Notes: generated by a model from the letters alone, not told the origin. Counted from the first letter of the stretch, positions 8,261-13,690 are shown. The stretch is DNA of 16,624 bases from Candidatus Lindowiibacteriota bacterium (GCA_023249255.1 JAHFCY010000044.1:1-16624), one strand, 5' to 3'. Translations and numbers: made by a program.

Positions 8261-8324
8261 AGACGCGCCCCGTGACCCCCGAACTATTCAATCATTCGAT
8301 CATGAGATGTAGCGGATCGATTGC

Positions 8325-8354
8325 ACTATAGCATTCACGCGGAAACCAAGTCAA
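8325..8354 (-). promoter_or_regulatory. Predicted sigma70-type promoter for the nuo operon
   Basis: On the minus strand TTGACT (8354-8349) is followed by an 18-base spacer and TATAGT (8330-8325), with TGC immediately before it as in extended -10 promoters. Transcription would begin near 8318, leaving a 5' leader of about 58 bases before nuoA. The -35 box begins six bases past the tRNA-Leu 3' end, and no terminator is visible between them, so read-through from the tRNA is also possible. Confidence 0.6.
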
Positions 8355-8360
8355 ACAACG

Positions 8361-8445
8361 TGCCGGGAGGGAGATTTGAACTCCCACGAGGTTGCCCCCG
8401 CCAGCCCCTCAAGCTGGTGCGTCTGCCAAATTCCGCCATCCCGGC
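8361..8445 (-). tRNA. tRNA-Leu(GAG)
   Basis: An 85-base class II tRNA. The acceptor stem pairs GCCGGGA with TCCCGGC, with A as discriminator. The anticodon arm is CCAGC-TTGAGGG-GCTGG, giving anticodon GAG (reads CUC/CUU). A long variable arm of about 15 bases and a T arm GGGAG-TTCAAAT-CTCCC complete it. CCA is not encoded: the next bases are CGT. It lies upstream of nuoA on the same strand. Confidence 0.97.
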
Positions 8446-8460
8446 GCGGTGACGATGTAG

Positions 8461-8489
8461 GGATTACCATACGGCCGATGTTTTCACAA
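8461..8489 (-). promoter_or_regulatory. Possible promoter for tRNA-Leu
   Basis: On the minus strand TTGTGA (8489-8484), a 17-base spacer and TAATCC (8466-8461) precede the tRNA 5' end at 8445 by about 15 bases. The -10 match is moderate, with TGG before it. The position is right for a short-leader tRNA transcript. Confidence 0.35.
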
Positions 8490-8517
8490 ACTCGCCTGAT
8501 GAAAATTTCGATACGGA

Positions 8518-9897
8518 ATGACGATTGACCGGAGTGGGAGAAATAAATATCCTACCGGTGTGAATATCGGGCAGAGTCTTGTTACAGACAGGGGAATGGT
8601 TCGAGAGCATAACGAGGATGCAGTGGGGCATTCGGAGGAGATCGGTCTGTATATCTTGGGGGACGGAATGGGCGGAGCGCAGGCGGGGAGATTGCGAGCC
8701 GGACCATGGTGTCGGAAGTTCTGGATTTTTGCCGAGTTCGAATTGAAAAAAGCGGGCGACGGGAAGGCGATTACAGACGCCCAATACCTGAACATTCTTA
8801 CCGAAGCATTCCAAAAAGCCAATCATTCGATTTATGACCTGTCACAGAAGGATCGGACAAAACGCGGGATGGGGACGACGGCTGTGGCGGTGTGGGTCCG
8901 GAATGGCAAAGCATATATGACGCATGTGGGGGACAGCCGCATTTATTTGTTGCGAGGCAAGAAACTGCACCAGTTGACGGAGGATCACTCGCGGGTCAAC
9001 GAGATGGTCAAACAGGGAGTCATTACGGCGGAACAAGCCCGATATCATCCGGCGCGGAATGTCATTACCCGGGCGATCGGCACACAAGATTCCATCAAGA
9101 TGGATACGCTGGTTAAGGACATACAAGAAGGGGATACTTTTTTGCTGTGTTCCGATGGGCTCAGCAACAAGGTCGATCCGGACGTGATTGAAATGGCTCT
9201 TCTTCAGGCGGGGGTCGAAGAGCAAAAGGCCAGGCATCTGGTGGATCTGGCCAATGAGGCCGGCGGCGAAGACAACATTTCGGTTGTGCTGGTCCGATGC
9301 GGCGGAGTCGAGGCTGTGACGGCCGTCGAGCCGGGCAAGATGAAGTGGACGGCGGCGGACATCAAGGTGTTTCCGATTTTCAAAGAGATGATTGATCCAG
9401 TCATCAACGAGATGGTGAACATTTCAGAGATAAAGATTTCCAAGGCCGGCGAGACGATCATCAAAGAAGGGGATACGGAAGACGCGCTTTATGTGATCGT
9501 CAAGGGCGGCGCCAAGGTTGTGAAATTGGTTGATCCGGAGCGCGGCATTCAGAAGGAGATGGCGGAACTCTATCCCGGGGATTTTTTCGGAGAAATGTCG
9601 CTGGTTGACAAAAAACCGCGATCGGCCTCTGTGGTCGCGAAATATGATTCAACGTTATTTCGTCTCACGAGCAAAGCGTTTAATCAGTTTCTCAAACAGA
9701 ACCCGGAACATGCCGTGAGTTTGTTATTCGGCATCATGCGAACGATGAGCCGGCGGATGAGATCGATGGATGAGGAGATCGTGCGCGTGTTCAGGGATCG
9801 CGGCAAAAGCGCAAAGGATGTTCAGGAACTGCAGGAGATTCTTTCCGCCGTGTTCTGCCGGGTGATGACGGATAAGGATACGGTGCCGCCGATATAA
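8518..9897 (+). CDS. PP2C-family protein phosphatase with C-terminal cyclic-nucleotide-binding-like domain
   Basis: A 459-residue cytoplasmic protein. Residues about 16-265 form a PPM/PP2C Ser/Thr phosphatase: REHNEDA (29-35), LGDGMGG (47-53), GMGTTAVAVW, THVGDSRIYLLR (135-146), CSDGLSNKVD (211-220, D213) and GGEDNISVVLV (249-259, D252) supply the metal-binding aspartates. Residues about 285-400 are a cNMP-binding-type beta roll with phosphate-cassette-like GDFFGEMSLVDKKPRSASVV (354-373). The likely role is a signalling phosphatase gated by a bound nucleotide, but the ligand cannot be read from sequence. Residues 58-70 do not match PP2C, while the -1 frame does, suggesting two compensating indels (8685-8688 and 8726-8730). 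The ATG lacks a clear ribosome site; GTG at 8560 is an alternative. It is divergent from the tRNA. Confidence 0.9.
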   Translation: MTIDRSGRNKYPTGVNIGQSLVTDRGMVREHNEDAVGHSEEIGLYILGDGMGGAQAGRLRAGPWCRKFWIFAEFELKKAGDGKAITDAQYLNILTEAFQKANHSIYDLSQKDRTKRGMGTTAVAVWVRNGKAYMTHVGDSRIYLLRGKKLHQLTEDHSRVNEMVKQGVITAEQARYHPARNVITRAIGTQDSIKMDTLVKDIQEGDTFLLCSDGLSNKVDPDVIEMALLQAGVEEQKARHLVDLANEAGGEDNISVVLVRCGGVEAVTAVEPGKMKWTAADIKVFPIFKEMIDPVINEMVNISEIKISKAGETIIKEGDTEDALYVIVKGGAKVVKLVDPERGIQKEMAELYPGDFFGEMSLVDKKPRSASVVAKYDSTLFRLTSKAFNQFLKQNPEHAVSLLFGIMRTMSRRMRSMDEEIVRVFRDRGKSAKDVQELQEILSAVFCRVMTDKDTVPPI

Positions 9898-9900
9898 TTC

Positions 9901-10032
9901 TCAGACGGCGGCCGGTTCGGCTTCGGCGGGGGTTTCGAAGAGTTCGGCGAGGACGGGGTTGAACGACATATTTTTAATGCGCGATTTTTCGTTTAATATT
10001 TTTCGCCACCATGCATGACCCTGGAGGGACAT
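9901..10032 (-). pseudogene. Unidentified 43-codon frame, probable 3' remnant of a lost gene
   Basis: A minus-strand frame from ATG 10032 to TGA 9901 encodes 43 residues, beginning MSLQGHAWWRKILNEK and ending FETPAEAEPAAV. The second half uses GC-ending codons typical of real genes here (Ala-Glu-Pro rich tail). It overlaps, in another frame, the abrupt end of the LecA-like gene, and the two reading frames appear to meet near 10010-10030. I read it as the tail of some other gene joined to the truncated LecA-like gene by a recombination event. It could also be an intact small protein. The family is not recognised. Confidence 0.4.
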
Positions 10033-10645
10033 TGAAAATTGTTGGAGAAATATTCAGCCCATATAAACTTCCGGGGGCGCTGACTGAAATCGAGCTGATA
10101 CTTAAATTCGATCCGCCCGTGTTATTGACATCGAAACTTTTCGATATCCCCTCCCGAAAAAACACGCTCCCGAAGTCGATGGTTGCGGGGGAGACGGTGT
10201 AACTGACTTCAACATCCTGAGTTGAAACTGTCACTTGCAAAGAACCCCAGTTGTCCCCATACAAACCCTCATTATAGTTATCGTTTGAAATGAACTGAAT
10301 TTCGCCGCTGGATGTGGCCGTGAACTGCTTATAGGATCCCACCAAAAAGGGCGCCCCGCTCGAACCGATACGGCCAATCAGGGCGGCCTGTCGAGCGTCG
10401 GGAACAAGACTAAGAGGCCAAATTGCATCATCCGATCCATCAGGGCCATTCGCAGAATGAGTTCCTGGCGCCCAAATTGACCACGTTCCCGTCGCGGAGA
10501 TGGTTACAAGTTGGCCTGACACGACATTGACTCCCGATCCCTGCCATAATGAAGCGGCCTGAACGGTCACGGTTACGTTGCCGGCCATGGCATCGCCGAC
10601 GCTAAAAACAGAAAGCATCAATGCAGCAATGCACCAATTCGGCAA
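9974..10645 (-). CDS. Truncated exported LecA-like/ASH-domain protein (probable pseudogene)
   Basis: Read from a TTG at 10645, the 223-residue product starts with a hydrophobic signal ending AMA, then a mature part from GNVTVTVQ. Residues about 21-145 resemble the PA-IL (LecA) lectin fold: ALIGRIGSSG, FISNDNYNEGLYGDNWGSLQ with Asp/Asn at the calcium-site positions. Residues about 150-205 begin an ASPM-SPD2-Hydin-type repeat (ATIDFGSVFF, NTGGSNLSISSISV), but the repeat breaks off after NVPPGS into an unrelated tail. The 5' end matches the CARDB gene start at 12879, but at the equivalent position (10675-10673) the codon is ATT rather than ATG and the ribosome site GGAGG is GGGGG. Both ends are therefore damaged. 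Sugar binding is possible from the fold but unproven. Confidence 0.65.
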   Translation of the reverse strand: MPNWCIAALMLSVFSVGDAMAGNVTVTVQAASLWQGSGVNVVSGQLVTISATGTWSIWAPGTHSANGPDGSDDAIWPLSLVPDARQAALIGRIGSSGAPFLVGSYKQFTATSSGEIQFISNDNYNEGLYGDNWGSLQVTVSTQDVEVSYTVSPATIDFGSVFFREGISKSFDVNNTGGSNLSISSISVSAPGSLYGLNISPTIFNVPPGSCMVAKNIKRKIAH

Positions 10646-10690
10646 TGAGCAATGAACAACGGAATATTTTTTAATGATCTATCGACCCCC
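10616..10690 (-). repeat. 75-bp leader repeat, copy 1 (5' end of LecA-like gene)
   Basis: This stretch matches 12820-12893 at about 68 of 75 positions. It covers the ribosome site, start and the signal-peptide coding part of two otherwise different genes. Inside it lie CAATGCA/CAATGAG-type units repeated every 7-8 bases. The two proteins thus share nearly the same signal peptide (KKYSVVHCSLPNWC here, KKGSVVHCSLLNCC in the other copy) on unrelated mature domains. Confidence 0.8.
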
Positions 10691-10691
10691 T
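10672..10691. repeat. Start-region direct repeat, copy A
   Basis: TAATGATCTATCGACCCCCT here, TCATGATCTATCGACCTCCG at 12876-12895 (copy B), and TCATGATTTATCGACCGCCG at 13671-13690 (copy C). On the minus strand each has the form of a ribosome site, a GGTCGATAR element containing an in-frame stop, and ATCATG. Copies B and C flank the second toxin-antitoxin pair; A and B bracket the first pair together with the small membrane and CARDB genes. Confidence 0.75.
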
Positions 10692-10692
10692 T

Positions 10693-10733
10693 CGGATTGA
10701 GCGGATTGAGCGGAACCTCGGATTGAGCGGAAC
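10693..10733 (+). promoter_or_regulatory. Three short direct repeats upstream of DUF433 gene, possible operator
   Basis: CGGATTGAG occurs at 10693, 10702 and 10719, the first two in tandem and the last two as the longer CGGATTGAGCGGAAC. They sit just upstream of the predicted promoter of the toxin-antitoxin pair. Such repeats would suit autorepression by the antitoxin's DNA-binding domain, which is typical for these systems. This is an inference from position only. Confidence 0.4.
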
Positions 10734-10737
10734 GGAT

Positions 10738-10766
10738 TTGACCCGCGCCCCGTTATTTAATACACT
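10738..10766 (+). promoter_or_regulatory. Predicted promoter of the DUF433/DUF5615 pair, leaderless arrangement
   Basis: TTGACC (10738-10743), a 17-base spacer and TACACT (10761-10766). Start of transcription would fall at or very near the ATG at 10773, seven bases downstream. No ribosome site precedes that ATG, which agrees with a leaderless transcript. Confidence 0.5.
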
Positions 10767-10772
10767 CCACTC

Positions 10773-11066
10773 ATGAGTACAGTTGTGTCTTCGGGAATTG
10801 CTTTTCTGAACAGGCCGGGCGGCGGCAAAAAGGCCGTGATTGCCGGCAGCCGCATTCGCGTGTCCCAGATTGCCATCGAGCATGAACGACTGGGCATGAC
10901 GCCGGAGGATATCCATGCGGCCCATCCGCACATCAAGCTCTACCAAATCTTCGACTCCCTCGCCTATTACTTCCGGCACAAAGACGAAATCGACGGGGAA
11001 ATCGAAGACGACGAGAAAATGGTCAAGCGATTTGCCAAAAAGTACAAAATCGCCTATCCGGCCTGA
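10773..11066 (+). CDS. DUF433-family antitoxin (VapB45-like)
   Basis: A 97-residue protein. Residues about 23-80 match the DUF433 pattern: GSRIRVSQIAIEHERLGMT, PEDIHAAHP, IKLYQIFDSLAYYFRHKDEI. In this family the region is a small helical DNA-binding fold. The acidic/basic tail (82-97) would be the toxin-binding part. It is followed after 9 bp by a DUF5615 gene, the standard order antitoxin-toxin, so a shared operon is likely. The N-terminal 20 residues (GIAFLNRPGGG) are outside the domain. No ribosome site is visible and the promoter position suggests a leaderless message. Confidence 0.88.
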   Translation: MSTVVSSGIAFLNRPGGGKKAVIAGSRIRVSQIAIEHERLGMTPEDIHAAHPHIKLYQIFDSLAYYFRHKDEIDGEIEDDEKMVKRFAKKYKIAYPA

Positions 11067-11075
11067 TACGCTTCC

Positions 11076-11414
11076 TTGATCCAGATATGCATCGACGAAA
11101 ACATTGATCCCCGTGTCGCCGCCGGCCTTCAGCAGCAATCCATCCCGGTCTTGACCGCCCAAGAAGCCGGACTTCTTGGAGCCGACGACGAGGCGCAACT
11201 GAACCACGCAACCGCGCATTCCTGTCTTTTGTTGACCCATGACACCGACTTTCTCAAGATTGCGGACACCTTGCGGCAAAAATCGGTCACCCATCCCGGC
11301 ATCATCTATGTCCGGCTGAGAAAATACGGCATCGGGACAATCATCAAGAAGGTCGCGGCCATCGCAAGAGAAAACACTCCTGAAACCGTCACAAACCGTG
11401 TGATCTATCTCTGA
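11076..11414 (+). CDS. DUF5615 PIN-like toxin (VapC45-like nuclease)
   Basis: A 112-residue protein of the Mut7-C/PIN-like DUF5615 family. Acidic residues expected at the nuclease site are visible: D7 and E8 in CIDENIDP, D37/D38/E39 in GADDEA, and D56/D58 in LLTHDTDF. The family is thought to cleave RNA when free of its antitoxin. The start is TTG at 11076, placing it 9 bp after the antitoxin stop; no strong ribosome site is seen, so translation probably depends on coupling. No better in-frame start lies nearby. Partner identity, from the adjacent DUF433 gene, supports the call. Confidence 0.87.
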   Translation: MIQICIDENIDPRVAAGLQQQSIPVLTAQEAGLLGADDEAQLNHATAHSCLLLTHDTDFLKIADTLRQKSVTHPGIIYVRLRKYGIGTIIKKVAAIARENTPETVTNRVIYL

Positions 11415-11511
11415 TCTCACCGCCTTCCTCCAAAGCGCTCTCGTTTCGCGACCAGCCAGCGGCCGGCCGCCCGGCACGCAAAAATATTTGGGTTCTTTTT
11501 CCATGAATCGG

Positions 11512-11760
11512 CTATTCTTCCTTCTTTTTGACTGCCTTAATCACCCCAACAATGGCAAAAATCCAAACGGCGGCGACTCCTGTCCAGATGGTCGGGACAA
11601 TATAATTTCCGAGGGCGTGATCGCTCAGCCATTTCACTACAAAGGTACCGACTATCGAACTCAGTCTGAAGGCGATTACATACACGATGACTTTGATGAC
11701 GACTCGGTCTGAGGCTATGTCCCATTTCCACCACGGCACTTTTTTCGGTTCATCCAACAT
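11512..11760 (-). CDS. Small two-helix membrane protein, unknown function
   Basis: An 82-residue protein if started at the ATG at 11760, which shares a base with the stop of the CARDB gene's original frame (TGATG); an upstream ATG at 11772 would add four residues. That overlap decides the start and shows the two were one operon. It has a short cytoplasmic-looking head (DEPKKVPWWKWD), hydrophobic segments at about 23-44 and 56-76, and a Lys/Glu tail (KAVKKKEE). No family is recognised. It may be a membrane partner for the secreted CARDB protein, but nothing in the sequence tests that. Confidence 0.6.
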   Translation of the reverse strand: MLDEPKKVPWWKWDIASDRVVIKVIVYVIAFRLSSIVGTFVVKWLSDHALGNYIVPTIWTGVAAVWIFAIVGVIKAVKKKEE

Positions 11761-11978
11761 CACGGCGACCATCCGAATGACACTTCATCGTCAGCAATCT
11801 TGAATTTGTCCTTGACCACTTCCGCGCCCGTAGATTTGTCGATCACGACATAATCAATATCAACACCCGGCATGATCGGCAATCCAGTCCCGTCGCTGTT
11901 GTACGTCACCGTCTGGCCGGAGATGAGTTTGTCGAGTTTCCAGAGGTCGCCCGGTTTACTGCGGATATCCGGGCCTCA
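11760..11978 (-). pseudogene. Out-of-frame 3' part of the CARDB gene
   Basis: After the CARDB frame stops at 11956, the neighbouring frame stays open and coding-like on the same strand to TGA at 11762-11760. It reads GPDIRSKPGDLWKLDKLISG and later DIDYVVIDKSTGAEVVKDKF, then IADDEVSFGWSP. This completes the third CARDB repeat, whose first half ends at VRGQFYV. One extra base (or two missing) in the GTGAGGCCC stretch at about 11970-11980 explains the break. The restored protein would end exactly at the small membrane gene's start. Confidence 0.75.
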
Positions 11979-12879
11979 CATAAAACTGTCCTCGCACCAA
12001 AGGCACACTCAAATTCCCGAGATTTTTAAAAGTCGCCGTTATTGTCATATTCTCATTCTCTAACGGCTGTGGGGGGGTAACAGTCAAAGACGTCACTGTG
12101 AGGTCGACGGCGGCATGGGTGACGGCGAACGTCACCTGCTTGTCATTGTCCGCCGGATTCGCGTCCGAATAGCCCAGCGTATTTTGTTCCACGTGCATCG
12201 TAACCGTCTGTGATCCGACAGACAACTTGAATGGCGCAAATGTGATGTTGTACGTCTGCCCCGGTTGCAATGTCGGAATATCCAGTCCCTGGTTCGGATT
12301 GGAGGACGAGTGACTCTGGTCATAGATTCGAGCGTACCACGCCGTTGCCACGTTTCCGTTATTTTTCAGCACACCGGTAAACGTCACGTTGTCCTGGTCC
12401 GTGGGCGAGGTCGGTTGGAATGTTAATGAGGTGGCGGCGAAGTCGGCGACGGATTGAGCAACGGTGACAGTGATCGATTGGCTGTTGTTGTTCTCGTTGG
12501 ATTCAGACACAACATTGTTTGGATCGACAACGACCGGAACGGTATGTGTTCCCAAACAATATCCGTATGGCGGAACATTATGCAAAGAACACGTCAGCGA
12601 CCCACCCGGTGGAATCGTGCCGCTGCCCCGGATATATAGTTGATCATACTGAAAACTGCAGACGCCGCCGGTCAAAACAGCCTCGGCATCCCCTATGTTT
12701 TGAACTGTTGCGTTGATATCGAATGCGTCCTTGTCCGTGGGATTGGGCGGAGTGACGGTCAAGGAACTGATGACGAGATCCGCCGCTCCCCACACCGGAG
12801 CGGCAAATACGAATGAAAACATCAATGCAACAATGCAGCAATTCAGCAATGAGCAATGAACAACGGAACCTTTTTTCAT
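11956..12879 (-). CDS. Exported CARDB-repeat protein, prematurely ended by a frameshift
   Basis: A 307-residue product. Residues 1-32 are a Sec signal (KK, then CCIVALMFSFVFAAPVWG, cleavage near GAA). Three CARDB-type Ig-like repeats follow at about 33-143, 144-255 and 256-307+, each opening like DLVISSLTVTPPNPTDKD or DLTVTSLTVTPPQPLENE and using GDAEA/GNVAT/GNLSV turns. CARDB repeats are extracellular adhesion or scaffold modules; no enzymatic domain is visible. The third repeat is cut short by a frameshift, with its remainder in the next frame (see 11760-11978). Ribosome site GGAGG lies 10 bases before the ATG. The signal region is nearly the same as that of the LecA-like gene. Confidence 0.82.
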   Translation of the reverse strand: MKKGSVVHCSLLNCCIVALMFSFVFAAPVWGAADLVISSLTVTPPNPTDKDAFDINATVQNIGDAEAVLTGGVCSFQYDQLYIRGSGTIPPGGSLTCSLHNVPPYGYCLGTHTVPVVVDPNNVVSESNENNNSQSITVTVAQSVADFAATSLTFQPTSPTDQDNVTFTGVLKNNGNVATAWYARIYDQSHSSSNPNQGLDIPTLQPGQTYNITFAPFKLSVGSQTVTMHVEQNTLGYSDANPADNDKQVTFAVTHAAVDLTVTSLTVTPPQPLENENMTITATFKNLGNLSVPLVRGQFYVRPGYPQ

Positions 12880-12893
12880 GATCTATCGACCTC
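12820..12893 (-). repeat. 75-bp leader repeat, copy 2 (5' end of CARDB gene)
   Basis: Counterpart of 10616-10690. Here the start codon (ATG at 12879) and ribosome site (GGAGG) are intact. The units CAATGCAA, CAATGCAG, CAATTCAG, CAATGAG and CAATGAA follow each other, so part of the signal peptide (VVHCSLLNCCIVAL) is encoded by a degenerate tandem micro-repeat. Confidence 0.8.
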
Positions 12894-12895
12894 CG
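12876..12895. repeat. Start-region direct repeat, copy B
   Basis: TCATGATCTATCGACCTCCG; holds the ribosome site and start of the CARDB gene on the minus strand. See copies at 10672 and 13671. Confidence 0.75.
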
Positions 12896-12954
12896 GATAT
12901 TTCGAAGCAGTCAGTGGTACGGCCGGGCGCGAGGCGCCGGGGCGATGTATAAAA

Positions 12955-12967
12955 CGGCGATACGCCG
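12955..12967. promoter_or_regulatory. Short perfect hairpin upstream of second toxin-antitoxin pair
   Basis: CGGCG-ATA-CGCCG lies about 50 bp before the antitoxin start and 18 bp before a TTGACT hexamer (12986-12991) that may be its -35 box, followed at 17 bases by a weak GACAGT. A GC-rich imperfect hairpin also lies at 12923-12940. Either could be an operator. No T-run follows, so neither looks like a terminator. Confidence 0.3.
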
Positions 12968-13014
12968 ATGCGTTCAGAGTGTTGCTTGACTTGCCTGACG
13001 GGATTTAGGACAGT

Positions 13015-13230
13015 ATGAACATGAGAAACATGGCGGTTAGCAATAGACCGCGAAATCGGAACGGAATAGCCCCCGACGCCAAGGCGGCGGTGAGAATTGT
13101 CGAGCGGGCGTTTGCCCTCAAGCGCAAACATAAATCGCCGTTGGATGGGCTGACGGACGCGCAGATAATGGCGAAGATCAAGAAAACGCGATACACGCTT
13201 TTTGAGGACCGATTTGGATCTCGTTCTTGA
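13015..13230 (+). CDS. Small basic antitoxin-like protein, partner of downstream PIN toxin
   Basis: A 71-residue, strongly basic protein. I do not recognise a named family. The C-terminal half (SPLDGLTDAQIMAKIKKTRY) looks helical and could bind the toxin; the Arg/Asn-rich N-terminus (RPRNRNG) could contact DNA. The antitoxin call rests on its overlap with the downstream PIN-domain gene (17 bp with the preferred toxin start). ATGs occur at 13015, 13021 and 13030; AGGA at 13007-13010 is best spaced for 13021, so the first two residues are uncertain. Confidence 0.65.
   Translation: MNMRNMAVSNRPRNRNGIAPDAKAAVRIVERAFALKRKHKSPLDGLTDAQIMAKIKKTRYTLFEDRFGSRS
13204..13216 (+). promoter_or_regulatory. 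Ribosome site deciding the PIN toxin start
   Basis: GAGGA at 13204-13208 is followed five bases later by TTG at 13214-13216. This favours TTG 13214 over the upstream in-frame TTG 13202, which itself sits against the GAGG and has no ribosome site. Confidence 0.5.
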
Positions 13231-13636
13231 CAGCAACGAATATATATACGCATTCGGCATTGAACGAAAACCGGAATGTGAAGCGCTGATTCTGCATGTA
13301 GCCCAAAAAGCGGGAAAGATAGACCTGCGTGTGCCTCGTATGGTGGCGGATGAAGCGGGACGAAATATCAATCCACTCATGCTGAAAGAACTCCATCGAT
13401 TTTGGCAATTAATGGGTTGCGTCATAGATGACGACAACCTCGTTCCCACGGGTTTGTTCACCGCGTATCGTAACCGGGATTTGAAGCCGGCCGACGCGCT
13501 GATCGGAGCGTACGCAGAATGGGTCAACGCGAAAGTTCTTGTCAGCGAGAACCGTGATTTTCTGGCGCTCACGAAACCGTTGCCGTTTCGGGTCATGAAA
13601 GCCTCCGCGTTTTTGAAATTCTTCGCCAAGCGATAG
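13214..13636 (+). CDS. PIN-domain toxin (VapC-like ribonuclease)
   Basis: A 140-residue protein from the TTG at 13214. PIN-domain features: the opening strand DLVLDSNEYIYAFG with the first catalytic Asp, an acidic D-E pair in RMVADEAGRNI, KPADALIGAYAEWVNAKVLV with the central Asp, and SENRDFLAL with the last acidic position. Such toxins cleave RNA, often tRNA, when the labile antitoxin is lost. The gene overlaps its presumed antitoxin by 17 bp. It lies between copies B and C of the start-region repeat and is transcribed against the surrounding minus-strand genes. It is a different PIN type from the DUF5615 protein at 11076. Confidence 0.8.
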   Translation: MDLVLDSNEYIYAFGIERKPECEALILHVAQKAGKIDLRVPRMVADEAGRNINPLMLKELHRFWQLMGCVIDDDNLVPTGLFTAYRNRDLKPADALIGAYAEWVNAKVLVSENRDFLALTKPLPFRVMKASAFLKFFAKR

Positions 13637-13670
13637 TTGTCCGGGCTTGTCTCCGATACGTTCAGGTTAT

Positions 13671-13690
13671 TCATGATTTATCGACCGCCG
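13671..13690. repeat. Start-region direct repeat, copy C
   Basis: TCATGATTTATCGACCGCCG. It covers the last codons and stop (GGC GGT CGA TAA) of the chimeric gene on the minus strand, followed by ATCATG. The ATG opens only a frame antisense to the PIN toxin, so the original downstream gene start seems to have been cut off from its body here. Confidence 0.7.

Noticed and set aside
7262-8275. 337-codon plus-strand frame opposite nuoB and nuoA
   Set aside because: Antisense shadow of two conserved genes; charged, low-complexity product.
10616-10690. CAATGMA-type repeats as a CRISPR array
   Set aside because: Units are 7-8 bp without spacers and lie within signal-peptide coding sequence.
10671-11504. 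277-codon minus-strand frame opposite the DUF433/DUF5615 pair
   Set aside because: The sense strand carries two recognisable families with a promoter; the antisense product has no domain. Only its first 30 residues lie outside the pair and are not recognisable.
12883-13674. 263-codon minus-strand frame starting at repeat copy C
   Set aside because: Antisense to the PIN toxin and its partner. Its ATG comes from the start-region repeat, but the body matches no family.
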